64,000 bases of DNA, from contig NZ_JQNN01000001.1 of the NCBI RefSeq assembly GCF_000745265.1, forward strand, positions 434,001-498,000, in the 5' to 3' direction. The DNA comes from Massilia sp. 9096 (GTDB taxonomy: Bacteria > Pseudomonadota > Gammaproteobacteria > Burkholderiales > Burkholderiaceae_D). The stretch's first letter is position 1. Each line of letters starts with the position of its first letter. Under the pieces are notes generated by a model. That model was not told the DNA's origin. It did not search any database and saw nothing but the letters and a program-made list of their open reading frames with translations. A program made the translations under genes and the position numbers. Shown one piece after another: positions 25,245-34,519 of the stretch.

Positions 25245-26158
25245 GCAGACCAGGCCGTGAAAGCGGGTTCACTTACCTCGGCCTGATCGTGACGGTGGCG
25301 ATCATCGGCCTGGTCGGCGCCGCCACGCTGAAGGTCGACGCGCTGCTGCGCCGCGCTGCCGCCGAGCAGGAGCTGCTGGAGATCGGCGCCGCCTTCAGCG
25401 ACGCGCTGCGCAGCTACGCCGACGCCACCCCGCGCGGCCAGCCGCAGCTGCCGCCGGCGTCGCTGCAGGACCTGTTGAAGGACCCGCGCTACCCCGGCGT
25501 GCGGCGTCACCTGCGCAAGATCTTCGTCGATCCGATGACGGGCAAGGCGCAGTGGGGCATCGTGTATGCCAACAATCCGAACGGAACGGGCGGGGGCGCT
25601 GGCGGCGGCACCACCGGCGGCAATGGCTGGGGCAGCGGGGCGGGCGGCAGCGGCGTGCTGGCGGTCTACAGCCTGTCGCAGGCCAGGCCGCTGAAGGTGG
25701 CGAACTTCGACGCGCGCTTCCAGAACTTCGAGAACAAGGAACACATCGCCGACTGGAAGTTCGCCGCGAGCGGGCAGGCGCTGGCGCAGCCGGGGCAGCG
25801 GCTGGCCGGGCAAACGGCGCCGGGCCAGGCGGCGCCGGGCCAAGCGCCGGCGTCGCTGTTCGCGCCGCTGTCGGGGCAGGGCGCCGGCCAGCCGGCGCAG
25901 CAGGGGCAGCCGGGGGTGGCCGATCCGCCATCGCTGTTTCGCAATGCGCCGCCGCTCCCGCAGCCGCAGCCGCAGCCGCAGCCGCAGCCGCAGCCGCAGC
26001 CGCAGCCGCAGCCCCAGCGGCAGCAGCCGCCGCAGATCAGCCAGACGCCCGGCGATCCGGCGCGGCAAACGCCGCCCGAGCCGCAGGGCGCGAACGCCGC
26101 ACCGGACAGCCAGGAGAGTGCGCACGAACCGCCGGCGACGGACAGCGACAGCAATTAG
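25238..26158 (+). CDS. pseudopilin-like protein without Glu5 and with a Pro-Gln repeat tail
   Basis: 306-residue protein. A 10-residue leader gives a prepilin site G10-F11 (SG|FTYLGLIVTVAIIGLVGAA), but the +5 residue is Gly (G15) instead of the conserved Glu, the state typical of tip pseudopilins such as GspK. The globular part (residues about 30-170) includes FSDALRSYADATPRGQPQLPPASLQDLLKDPRYPGVRRHLRKIFVDPMTGKAQWG in blocks, followed by a Gly-rich loop. From about residue 185 the protein is low-complexity Gln/Pro/Ala, including ten Pro-Gln units encoded by a CCGCAG microsatellite. It is the last gene of the cluster; the tail may reach through the secretin or be mutable. Confidence 0.85.
   Translation: MVSRPGRESGFTYLGLIVTVAIIGLVGAATLKVDALLRRAAAEQELLEIGAAFSDALRSYADATPRGQPQLPPASLQDLLKDPRYPGVRRHLRKIFVDPMTGKAQWGIVYANNPNGTGGGAGGGTTGGNGWGSGAGGSGVLAVYSLSQARPLKVANFDARFQNFENKEHIADWKFAASGQALAQPGQRLAGQTAPGQAAPGQAPASLFAPLSGQGAGQPAQQGQPGVADPPSLFRNAPPLPQPQPQPQPQPQPQPQPQPQRQQPPQISQTPGDPARQTPPEPQGANAAPDSQESAHEPPATDSDSN
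25958..26011 (+). repeat. CCGCAG hexanucleotide microsatellite (9 copies)
   Basis: Nine perfect tandem CCGCAG units, followed by one CCCCAG variant, encode ten Pro-Gln pairs in the tail of the third pseudopilin. Units are a multiple of three, so copy-number change alters tail length without frameshift. Confidence 0.95.
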
Positions 26159-26189
26159 TTAGGCGCCGGCGCTGGCGAGCAGGGCCGCG

Positions 26190-26220
26190 GCGGGCGCCGG
26201 CGTGACTTGCCGGCGCCCGC
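26190..26220. terminator. strong inverted repeat between convergent genes
   Basis: A 12-bp perfect stem GCGGGCGCCGGC/GCCGGCGCCCGC (26190-26201 with 26209-26220) has a 7-nt loop. It lies between the end of the pseudopilin operon and the convergent murJ stop. There is no T-tract, so termination is likely but not certain. Confidence 0.55.
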
Positions 26221-26224
26221 ACGT

Positions 26225-27772
26225 TCATTTGGCGCGGCGCATGAAGTCGCGCGGACGGAAGCCCAGTGCGAACAACACGGCAAAGTAGGCGACGGCGCTG
26301 GCGCCGATGATCAGGAACAGGGCGCCGATGCGCAGCAGCGCGTGCGCGCGCAGCGCGGCCCAGTCGAGCTGCGCCTGGCTGAACCAGGACACGGCGCCCA
26401 TCACGGCGACGGCTGCCACCACTTTCAGGAAGAACGCCAGCCAGCCGGCGTGCGGCACGTAGATGCGGCGCCGGCGCAGGCCGGTGAACAGGAAGGCCGC
26501 GTTGATGCACGCGCCCAGGCCGATCGACAGCGCCAGGCCGGCCACGCCCAGCACCGGTACGAACACCCGGTTCATGAGCTGGGTGGCGGCCAGCACGCCG
26601 ATCGCGATCTTGACCGGGGTACGGATGTCCTGGCGCGCATAAAAGGCAGGCGCCAGGATCTTGATCAGGATGATGCCGAGCAGGCCGGCTGCGTAGGCCA
26701 TCAGCGGCGCGGTGGCCGCGGCCACGTTGGCCGGGTCGAATTTGCCGTAATTGAACAGGGTGGCGATCAGCGGGCGCGACAGGGTGGCCAGGCCGACCGC
26801 GGACGGCAGCGCCAGCAGGAAAGTCAGGCGCAGGCCCCAATCGAGCAGGGCCGAGTATTCGAGCGGGTCGCCGTCGGCGTTGGCTTTGGATAGGCTCGGC
26901 AGCAGGATGGTGCCGAGCGCCACGCCCAGCATGCCGGTCGGGAATTCCATCAGGCGGTCGGCGTACTGCAGCACCGAGACCGCGCCGGCGCCCAGGTGCG
27001 ACGCGATATTGGTGTTGATCAGCAGGCTGATCTGGGCAGCCGAGACCGCGAACACGGCCGGCCCCATCTTCTTGAGGATGCGCCGCACGCCCGGATCGTG
27101 CAGGCCGGCGAGCGGATTGAACGACAGGCGCGGCAGCATGCCGAGCTTCTTGAGCGCCGGGATCTGCAAGCCGACCTGCAGCACGCCGCCGACCATCACC
27201 GCCACCGCCATCGAATAGATCGGCACGTCGAAATACTTGACCATGAACAGCGAAAAGAAGATCGACGACAGATTCCACAGCACCGGGGTGAAGGCCGGGA
27301 TCTTGAATTCGCGCCAGGTATTGAGCACCGCGCCGGCCAGCACCACGAACGACATGCACAAGATGTAAGGGAACATCAGGCGCGTCATGACCACGCCGGC
27401 GTCGAACGCCTTGCCGGCTTTCAGGCCGCTGGCGATCGCATACAGGATCCAGGGGGCGCCGATGATGCCGAGCACGCTGACCACCAGCGTGGCCCACACC
27501 AGCGTGTTGGCGACGTGGTCGATCAGGGTCTTGGTGGCGGCTTCGCCCTGCTGGGTCTTGTACTCGGCCAGGATCGGCACGAAGGCTTGCGAGAACGCGC
27601 CTTCGCCGAACAGGCGGCGCAGCAGGTTGGGCAGGCGGAAGGCGATGGCGAACGCGTCGGAATAGGCGTCGGCGCCGAAAGCGCGCGCATACAGGCTTTC
27701 GCGCAGCAGGCCGGTGATACGGGACAGCAGCGTCATGCCGGAAATGGCTGCCAGGGTGCGGAGTAGGTTCAT
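26225..27772 (-). CDS. murJ: lipid II flippase MurJ
   Basis: Polytopic inner-membrane MATE-like/MOP protein that flips lipid II for peptidoglycan synthesis. The 515-residue length and about 14 hydrophobic segments fit. The N terminus is diagnostic: MNLLRTLAAISGMTLLSRITGLLRESLYARAFGADAYSDAFAIAFRLPNLLRRLFGEGAFSQAFVPILAEY, in blocks, with the conserved Arg residues of the central cavity. Later blocks include ALGTILLPSLSKANADGD and KILAPAFYARQDIRTPVKIA. It converges with the pseudopilin operon and is separated from rpsT by a divergent promoter region, an arrangement common in betaproteobacteria. Confidence 0.97.
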   Translation of the reverse strand: MNLLRTLAAISGMTLLSRITGLLRESLYARAFGADAYSDAFAIAFRLPNLLRRLFGEGAFSQAFVPILAEYKTQQGEAATKTLIDHVANTLVWATLVVSVLGIIGAPWILYAIASGLKAGKAFDAGVVMTRLMFPYILCMSFVVLAGAVLNTWREFKIPAFTPVLWNLSSIFFSLFMVKYFDVPIYSMAVAVMVGGVLQVGLQIPALKKLGMLPRLSFNPLAGLHDPGVRRILKKMGPAVFAVSAAQISLLINTNIASHLGAGAVSVLQYADRLMEFPTGMLGVALGTILLPSLSKANADGDPLEYSALLDWGLRLTFLLALPSAVGLATLSRPLIATLFNYGKFDPANVAAATAPLMAYAAGLLGIILIKILAPAFYARQDIRTPVKIAIGVLAATQLMNRVFVPVLGVAGLALSIGLGACINAAFLFTGLRRRRIYVPHAGWLAFFLKVVAAVAVMGAVSWFSQAQLDWAALRAHALLRIGALFLIIGASAVAYFAVLFALGFRPRDFMRRAK

Positions 27773-27862
27773 AGCCCGCGATTATAGCTGTGCTTGCTGT
27801 TGTATAAACCTGTTCCGCAATCCTTTTCCCGAGTGCGGAGGCGACGATGGATCAATTCGGAA

Positions 27863-27891
27863 TTGCTCTGCGATGAAACCTTCGCTATAAT
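27863..27891 (+). promoter_or_regulatory. sigma-70 type promoter of rpsT
   Basis: TTGCTC (27863-27868), a 17-bp spacer and a perfect TATAAT (27886-27891) lie 114 bp upstream of the rpsT start codon, leaving a leader of about 105 nt. Confidence 0.65.
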
Positions 27892-28005
27892 CGAGGGCTG
27901 TATTGAATTCTGTTGGCAGACACGCATCGTTTGACAGGCGCCATCGGGCCGGTTTGACAGACGCTCATGTTTGCAGACGCAACTTGACCACGATTAGGAA
28001 ATTCC

Positions 28006-28272
28006 ATGGCAAATACCGCACAAGCACGCAAGCGCGCTCGTCAAGCAGTTAAACAAAACGCCCACAACTCGGCTCAGCGCTCGACCCTGCGCACCGCGAT
28101 CAAGGCTGTCAAGAAGGCCATCCAGGCTGGCGACAAGGCCGCTGCGACCACCATCTTCCAGCAGTCCGTGTCGACCATCGACAGCATCGCTGACAAGAAA
28201 ATCATCCACAAGAACAAAGCAGCGCGCCACAAGAGCCGCCTGGCTGCCGCGATCAAAGGCCTGTCGGCCTAA
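28006..28272 (+). CDS. rpsT: 30S ribosomal protein S20
   Basis: Primary 16S rRNA-binding protein of the small subunit, 88 residues, strongly basic. The sequence [21 protein letters not shown] with [15 protein letters not shown] and the C-terminal [25 protein letters not shown] is an unmistakable S20 pattern. AGGAAA lies 7-12 nt before the ATG. It stands alone with its own promoter and a UUCG-loop terminator downstream. In E. coli, S20 is autoregulated through its leader; the leader here is long enough but no specific element is visible. Confidence 0.98.
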   Translation: MANTAQARKRARQAVKQNAHNSAQRSTLRTAIKAVKKAIQAGDKAAATTIFQQSVSTIDSIADKKIIHKNKAARHKSRLAAAIKGLSA

Positions 28273-28334
28273 CAGCTTCGACCGGCGCGGCCTGCTTCGC
28301 CAGGCCGGCGCGGCTTCGATCGCTGGATGAATGA

Positions 28335-28364
28335 CCCGCCCGACTTCGGTCCGGCGGGTTTTTT
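28335..28364 (+). terminator. rho-independent terminator after rpsT
   Basis: CCCGCC/GGCGGG (28335-28340 with 28353-28358) plus GAC/GTC closing a TTCG tetraloop, followed by six T residues. Confidence 0.88.
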
Positions 28365-28403
28365 CGTTGGCGCCGCATGTTGCGCCGATAACCTTGCGCG
28401 CAT

Positions 28404-28429
28404 AAAAAAAGGCAGGCTCGCGCCCGCCT
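28404..28429 (-). terminator. rho-independent terminator of the small Lys/Ala-rich gene
   Basis: On the minus strand, AGGCGGGC/GCCTGCCT (one G-T pair) closes a GCGA tetraloop, followed by seven T residues (28410-28404). It lies just after the stop at 28453. Confidence 0.85.
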
Positions 28430-28452
28430 CCGATGCCTGTGCGGCAAAAGGC

Positions 28453-28671
28453 TTACTTGCCGGTGCTGGCGTCGCTCGAACCGGCGTCCGCAGCCGCGGC
28501 TTTCTTGGCTTTCTTGTGCTTTTTCGACGACGATTTCTTGGCCGGCGCCGAGCCGGTGTCGGTGCTGGCGGCAGCAGTCGGGGTCGACGAGCTGGCCGGC
28601 GCGGCTTGCGTAGCGGCGAAAGCGGAAACGGCGAACAGGGAAGCAACCAGACCAGCGATGAGTTTGGACAT
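28453..28671 (-). CDS. small exported Ala/Lys-rich protein
   Basis: 72-residue protein. The start at 28671 is preceded by an AAGGAAC Shine-Dalgarno on the minus strand. A signal peptide (MSKLIAGLVASLFAVSAFAATQA) precedes a low-complexity mature part with Ser/Thr/Ala and then a Lys/Ser cluster (KKSSSKKHKKAKKA). After cleavage it would be a small, very basic periplasmic or secreted peptide that could bind nucleic acid or acidic polymers; that is inference. Its own terminators flank it on both sides, so it is probably an independent transcript. Similar small proteins are common in this family, without known function. Confidence 0.75.
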   Translation of the reverse strand: MSKLIAGLVASLFAVSAFAATQAAPASSSTPTAAASTDTGSAPAKKSSSKKHKKAKKAAAADAGSSDASTGK

Positions 28672-28685
28672 TTCAGTTCCTTTTC

Positions 28686-28711
28686 GAAAAAGTGATCCAC
28701 AAAGGTGGATC
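28686..28711 (-). terminator. rho-independent terminator of the pseudouridine synthase gene
   Basis: Perfect 7-bp stem GATCCAC/GTGGATC (28694-28700 with 28705-28711) with a 4-nt loop, followed on the minus strand by five T residues. Confidence 0.75.
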
Positions 28712-28732
28712 TGGTCGCTTAACGGCCGACAT

Positions 28733-29311
28733 TCAGTTGCGGTTGACACCTGCGGCTTTGACCGCATCGGCCGGCACTTCGCTCCATTCGCCCGGCATCA
28801 GCGGATGCGTGGCGAGCGAAAACGGGCCGATGCTCGAGCGCACCAGGCGCAGCGTCGGCAGGCCGACCGCGGCCGTCATGCGCCGCACCTGGCGGTTCTT
28901 TCCTTCTTCGAGCGTGACCGCGATCCAGCTGGTCGGCTTGTCCTGGCGCGCCCGGATCGGCGGATTGCGCGGCCACAACCATTCCGGCTCGGCGATCCGT
29001 ACTGCGCGGCAGGGCTTGGTGACGAAGTCGCCCAGGTCGATCGGGGCCTGCAGGCGCGCCAGCGCGGCCGGGTCGGCGACGCCGTCGACCTGCACCAGGT
29101 AAGTCTTGGCTTCCTTGTGGTCCGGATGGGCGATCTTGTGCTGCAGGCGGCCATCGTCGGTCAGCAGCATCAGGCCTTCGCTGTCGGCGTCGAGGCGGCC
29201 GGCCGGATACACGTTGGAAATGTCGATATAGTCGGCGAGCGTCTCGCGCCCGTCTTCGCGCGAAAACTGGCACAGCACCTGGAACGGCTTATTGAATAAG
29301 ATGAGGGACAT
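28733..29311 (-). CDS. RsuA/RluE-family rRNA pseudouridine synthase
   Basis: 192-residue pseudouridine synthase acting on rRNA. The catalytic Asp is D41 in the family motif GRLDADSEGLMLLTDDG (38-54). Other blocks are LFNKPFQVLCQFSRED at the N terminus, HPDHKEAKTYLVQVDG, and the C-terminal EEGKNRQVRRMTAAVGLPTLRLVRSSIGPF, which contributes to the RNA-binding cleft. It lacks the S4-like domain of RsuA and RluB and matches RluE in size, so 23S rRNA (E. coli U2457) is the probable target. It is monocistronic with its own terminator. Confidence 0.9.
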   Translation of the reverse strand: MSLILFNKPFQVLCQFSREDGRETLADYIDISNVYPAGRLDADSEGLMLLTDDGRLQHKIAHPDHKEAKTYLVQVDGVADPAALARLQAPIDLGDFVTKPCRAVRIAEPEWLWPRNPPIRARQDKPTSWIAVTLEEGKNRQVRRMTAAVGLPTLRLVRSSIGPFSLATHPLMPGEWSEVPADAVKAAGVNRN

Positions 29312-29510
29312 GCGGAATGAGAGACATGGAGCTTGATTTGGGAGCAGAATAGCGAGTCATGCAACGTTGACGACTGCGCTACAATCGAGTGCCTCTAATA
29401 AAAGACCGGCAAAGCGCTCATTGTAAGCGCATCGACTACGCATCGAGCAAGATCTCGACCGACCGCCGGCCCGCATTGCGTCCCGCATTGCTTCCATTTC
29501 GGAGAACACG

Positions 29511-30764
<1,254 letters not shown>

Positions 30765-30786
30765 CCGCGGCCATTGCCTGCGCCTA

Positions 30787-30815
30787 AGTCCTGTCCGGCC
30801 GGACAGGGCTTTTCT
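30787..30815 (+). terminator. rho-independent terminator after icd
   Basis: CCTGTCCGG/CCGGACAGG forms a near-perfect palindromic stem (30790-30807), extended by AGT/GCT and followed by TTTTCTTTTT. Confidence 0.82.
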
Positions 30816-30859
30816 TTTTACGGTCTCTATTTATATAGCATGGACAGGGGAGGGCAACC

Positions 30860-31141
30860 ATGAGCGACACGCCGACGCAAAACGGAGCGAACCGATACGA
30901 TAGGGTGGGGCGGCTGATCTATGGCATACAGCGCTTCGGCGGAGCTGAAGGCTTGCGTGGACTCAAGAGCGATCCGGGCGTCGCGCCCGACACTGCGAAA
31001 CGCGCCGCCGTGCTGGCGGATCGCTACGATGCCTTGATGGCGCGTTTCCAGCTCGACATCGACGCGGTCGGCGCGGACGAAGTCCAGTCCTTGCTGCGGG
31101 ATGCGGCCGGACTGTTCGGAGAGAGTGGTGCCGAGGGCTGA
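30860..31141 (+). CDS. small hypothetical protein
   Basis: 93-residue cytoplasmic-looking protein with a good start: GGGGAGGG lies 10-17 nt before the ATG. No signal peptide or membrane segment is seen. The first 40 residues are polar (NRYDRVGRLIYGIQRFGGAEGLRG), and the rest is predicted helical with an acidic, amphipathic pattern (AAVLADRYDALMARFQLDIDAVGADEVQSLLRDAAGLFG). No family recognised. It stands between the icd terminator and the terminator of the convergent cold-shock gene, so it may be transcribed on its own. Confidence 0.7.
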   Translation: MSDTPTQNGANRYDRVGRLIYGIQRFGGAEGLRGLKSDPGVAPDTAKRAAVLADRYDALMARFQLDIDAVGADEVQSLLRDAAGLFGESGAEG

Positions 31142-31165
31142 CTCGGCGCAGAACGATGCGCCAAT

Positions 31166-31191
31166 AAAAAAAAGCCCCGCCGAAGCGGGGC
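31166..31191 (-). terminator. terminator of the cold-shock gene, possibly bidirectional
   Basis: GCCCCGC/GCGGGGC (31174-31180 with 31185-31191) with a 4-nt loop. On the minus strand it is followed by eight T residues, serving the cold-shock gene; on the plus strand a weaker CTTT follows. Confidence 0.85.
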
Positions 31192-31213
31192 CTTTGGCTT
31201 CCGAGGGGTTACT

Positions 31214-31417
31214 TTATGCGCCCACGATGTTGGAAGCTTGCTTGCCTTTAGGGCCTTGCGTGACTTCGAATTGGACTTTTTGACCTTCTTTGAGGGTCTT
31301 AAAGCCGTTCATGTTGATTGCGGAGAAGTGTGCGAACAAATCCTCGCCGCCATCATCTGGGGTGATGAAGCCAAAACCTTTGGAATCATTGAACCACTTA
31401 ACGGTACCTGTTGCCAT
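31214..31417 (-). CDS. cspA: cold-shock protein, CspA family
   Basis: 67-residue single-domain RNA/ssDNA-binding protein. The start is set at 31417 to give the standard [34 protein letters not shown] beginning (in blocks), with RNP1 KGFGFI and an RNP2-like DLFAHF; Trp8, Phe15 and Phe17 of the nucleic-acid face are present. The C terminus [23 protein letters not shown] is typical. An upstream in-frame extension is rejected because it has no family similarity. A leader of about 80 nt or more precedes it, common in cold-inducible genes. Confidence 0.97.
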   Translation of the reverse strand: MATGTVKWFNDSKGFGFITPDDGGEDLFAHFSAINMNGFKTLKEGQKVQFEVTQGPKGKQASNIVGA

Positions 31418-31740
31418 AAAATAACTTTCGATTAAAAACAAATCACACGAGCCATAAAAGCAAGAAGCTTCTTGCCCCCTCCTCAGCCTGCTCACTTCTT
31501 ATCAACAAGTACATAAGTCCCTGTCAATAGATGCATTGTTGGTGCAATAATCTTCCAAGTCAAGCGCTTTTGAGAGGGTGTTGTAAAAACTTCCACTATC
31601 GTTCGGAAAACCTACCCTTGATTTTCCCAATCGGACCGCCATCTGCGCTTCAATCGGAAAACGCGTAAGATGAAAAGCAATTGGAATTACCCTGATTGTT
31701 AACGTACGCACGAACGACGAAAGCATTTTAGAATACCCTT

Positions 31741-32043
31741 ATGGCAACCAAGCACGATACGGAACAGCTGCTGGAGCGGCAGACAGTCAAACCACCTCCT
31801 CTGTACCAGGTGGCGTTGCTCAATGACGACTACACGCCCATGGAGTTCGTAGTCGCCATTATCCAGGAGTACTTCAACAAGGATCGCGAAACGGCTACAC
31901 AGATCATGCTTTCCGTACACCGTCATGGCAAAGGCGTGTGCGGCGTGTTTTCCAAAGATATAGCGTGTACCAAAGTGGAGTTTGTATTAACGCATGCGCG
32001 CAAGGCAGGCCACCCCCTGCAGTGCGTGATGGAGGAAGTATGA
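31741..32043 (+). CDS. clpS: ATP-dependent Clp protease adaptor ClpS
   Basis: Adaptor that delivers N-degron substrates to ClpA. 100 residues, with the unstructured N-terminal extension (about 1-22) and the ClpS core: [78 protein letters not shown], in blocks. The residues of the N-end pocket ([10 protein letters not shown] and H in VHRHGKG) are present. Its TGA overlaps the ATG of clpA (ATGA), the conserved clpSA arrangement, so both are translated together. Confidence 0.97.
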   Translation: MATKHDTEQLLERQTVKPPPLYQVALLNDDYTPMEFVVAIIQEYFNKDRETATQIMLSVHRHGKGVCGVFSKDIACTKVEFVLTHARKAGHPLQCVMEEV

Positions 32044-34340
32044 TTGCGCAGGAATTAGAAGTATCTCTACACATGGCCTTTGTCGAAGCGCGGCAGGCTC
32101 GGCACGAGTTCATCACGGTCGAACACCTGCTGTTGGCGCTGCTCGACAATCCGTCGGCCGCTGAAGTCCTGCGTGCGTGCGCGGTCAATATCGAAGACCT
32201 GCGTAAGACCTTGACGAATTTCATCGGCGACAACACCCCGACGGTGCCAGGCACCGGCGAGGTCGACACCCAACCGACGCTGGGCTTCCAGCGCGTGATC
32301 CAGCGAGCGATCATGCACGTGCAGTCCGCGTCCAACGGCAAGAAGGAAGTGACCGGCGCCAACGTGCTGGTCGCGATCTTCGGCGAGAAGGACTCGCACG
32401 CCGTCTACTACCTGCACCAGCAGGGCGTGACCCGTCTCGACGTGGTCAATTTCATCTCGCACGGCGTGCGCAAGGACCAGCAGATCGACAGCCAGAAGGC
32501 GTCGGAAGGCGTGGAAGAGGCGCAGGTCGAAGGCCAGGCCAAGGAAAGCCCGCTTGATCAGTTCACCACGAACCTGAACAAGTCGGCTGCCGATGGCCGC
32601 ATCGATCCGCTGATCGGCCGCGAGGAAGAAGTCGACCGCGTGATCCAGATCCTGTGCCGCCGCCGCAAGAACAACCCGCTGCTGGTGGGCGAAGCCGGCG
32701 TCGGCAAGACCGCGATCGCGGAAGGCCTGGCATGGCGCATCGTCCAGGAAGACGTGCCCGACATCCTGCAGAACGCCGTCGTGTTCTCGCTGGACATGGG
32801 CGCGCTGCTGGCCGGCACCAAGTACCGCGGCGACTTCGAGCAGCGCCTGAAGGCCGTCCTCAAGCAGCTCAAGGACACCCCGAACGGCATCCTGTTCATC
32901 GACGAGATCCACACGATCATCGGCGCCGGTTCGGCCTCGGGCGGTACGCTCGACGCCTCGAACCTGCTGAAACCGGCCCTGGCCAACGGCCAGCTCAAGT
33001 GCATCGGCGCGACCACGTTCACGGAATTCCGTGGCGTGTTCGAGAAGGACCATGCATTGAGCCGCCGCTTCCAGAAGGTCGACGTGAACGAGCCTTCGGT
33101 CGAGCAGACCGTGCAGATCCTGCGTGGCCTGAAGTCGCGCTTCGAAGAGCACCACGGCGTGAAGTATTCGTCGTCGGCGCTCTCCACCGCGGCCGAACTG
33201 GCGGCACGCTTCATCAACGACCGTCATCTGCCTGACAAGGCGATCGACGTGATCGACGAAGCGGGCGCGGCCCAGCGCATCCTGCCCAAGTCGAAGCAGA
33301 AGAAAACCATCGGCAAGACCGAGATCGAGGACATCATCGCCAAGATCGCGCGGATTCCACCGCAATCGGTCAACCAGGACGATCGCAGCAAGCTGCAGAC
33401 CATCGACCGCGACCTGCGCAACGTCGTGTTCGGGCAAGACCCGGCCATCGACGCGCTGTCGTCCGCGATCAAGATGGCCCGCGCCGGCCTGGGCAAGCAA
33501 GACAAGCCGATCGGTTCGTTCCTGTTCTCCGGTCCGACCGGCGTCGGCAAGACCGAGGTGGCCAAGCAACTGGCCTTCATCCTCGGCATCGAGCTGGTGC
33601 GCTTCGACATGTCCGAGTACATGGAACGCCATGCGGTGTCGCGCCTGATCGGTGCGCCTCCGGGCTACGTCGGCTTCGACCAGGGCGGCCTGCTGACCGA
33701 GGCCATCACCAAGAAGCCGCATGCGGTGCTGCTGCTGGACGAGATTGAAAAAGCCCACCCGGACATTTTCAACATCCTGCTGCAGGTGATGGACCATGGC
33801 ACGCTGACCGACAACAACGGCCGCAAGGCGGATTTCCGCAACGTGATCATCATCATGACCACCAACGCGGGCGCCGAAAGCCTGACCAAGCGTTCGGTCG
33901 GCTTCGTGGATTCGAAGGCGGCAGGCGACGAGATGGCCGACATCAAGCGCATGTTCACGCCGGAGTTCCGCAACCGCCTGGATGCGATCATCAGCTTCCG
34001 TGCGCTGGACGAGGACATCATCCTGCGCGTCGTGGACAAGTTCCTGATGCAGCTGGAAGAGCAGCTGCACGAGAAGAAGGTCGATGCCATCTTCACCGAG
34101 AAGCTGCGCAAGTTCCTGGGCCAGAAAGGCTTCGATCCGCTCATGGGCGCGCGTCCGATGTCCCGCCTGATCCAGGACATGATCCGCAAGGCGCTGGCCG
34201 ACGAACTGCTGTTCGGCCGCCTGGTCAGCGGCGGCCGCGTGACGGTAGACCTGAACGACAAGGACGAAGTGTTCCTCGAGTTCCAGGAAGGCGACGTCCC
34301 GCCGCCGCCGGAGCCGGTCGAAACGGTCGAAATCGAGTAA
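32040..34340 (+). CDS. clpA: ATP-dependent Clp protease ATP-binding subunit ClpA
   Basis: Hexameric AAA+ unfoldase partner of ClpP. The ATG at 32040 overlaps the clpS stop and gives 766 residues, close to E. coli ClpA (758). The N domain (about 1-145) starts [36 protein letters not shown], in blocks. The first AAA module has Walker A GEAGVGKT at about 217-224 and Walker B ILFIDEIH; the second has [10 protein letters not shown] and [15 protein letters not shown]. The C-terminal region around [26 protein letters not shown] text carries sensor-2. A run of eight T after a CCCCGC/GCGGGG stem terminates the operon. Confidence 0.97.
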   Translation: MIAQELEVSLHMAFVEARQARHEFITVEHLLLALLDNPSAAEVLRACAVNIEDLRKTLTNFIGDNTPTVPGTGEVDTQPTLGFQRVIQRAIMHVQSASNGKKEVTGANVLVAIFGEKDSHAVYYLHQQGVTRLDVVNFISHGVRKDQQIDSQKASEGVEEAQVEGQAKESPLDQFTTNLNKSAADGRIDPLIGREEEVDRVIQILCRRRKNNPLLVGEAGVGKTAIAEGLAWRIVQEDVPDILQNAVVFSLDMGALLAGTKYRGDFEQRLKAVLKQLKDTPNGILFIDEIHTIIGAGSASGGTLDASNLLKPALANGQLKCIGATTFTEFRGVFEKDHALSRRFQKVDVNEPSVEQTVQILRGLKSRFEEHHGVKYSSSALSTAAELAARFINDRHLPDKAIDVIDEAGAAQRILPKSKQKKTIGKTEIEDIIAKIARIPPQSVNQDDRSKLQTIDRDLRNVVFGQDPAIDALSSAIKMARAGLGKQDKPIGSFLFSGPTGVGKTEVAKQLAFILGIELVRFDMSEYMERHAVSRLIGAPPGYVGFDQGGLLTEAITKKPHAVLLLDEIEKAHPDIFNILLQVMDHGTLTDNNGRKADFRNVIIIMTTNAGAESLTKRSVGFVDSKAAGDEMADIKRMFTPEFRNRLDAIISFRALDEDIILRVVDKFLMQLEEQLHEKKVDAIFTEKLRKFLGQKGFDPLMGARPMSRLIQDMIRKALADELLFGRLVSGGRVTVDLNDKDEVFLEFQEGDVPPPPEPVETVEIE

Positions 34341-34377
34341 GCATCCCATGCGCCGGCTTGTCGGCCATGATCGAAAA

Positions 34378-34402
34378 CCCCGCCTCGTGCGGGGTTTTTT
34401 TT
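34378..34402 (+). terminator. rho-independent terminator after clpA
   Basis: CCCCGC/GCGGGG (34378-34383 with 34389-34394), 5-nt loop, followed by eight T residues. Confidence 0.88.
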
Positions 34403-34519
34403 CGTCCGAACCATGCGCCGGGCGCCATGGAATACGTCAATGCCAAGACGCGGGTGTTCATGAGGTTGTCATGGTGCAACCCTATACTCATCAATATTCA
34501 CAGCAACCGCTGCCATCCC

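Noticed and set aside
25958..26011. CRISPR-like tandem repeat
   Set aside because: The units are only 6 bp, perfect and without spacers, inside a coding frame; it is a microsatellite.
34358..34519. Upstream N-terminal extension of the chemoreceptor
   Set aside because: It begins within the clpA terminator region and has no receptor-like sequence; the ATG at 34520 directly precedes the transmembrane helix.
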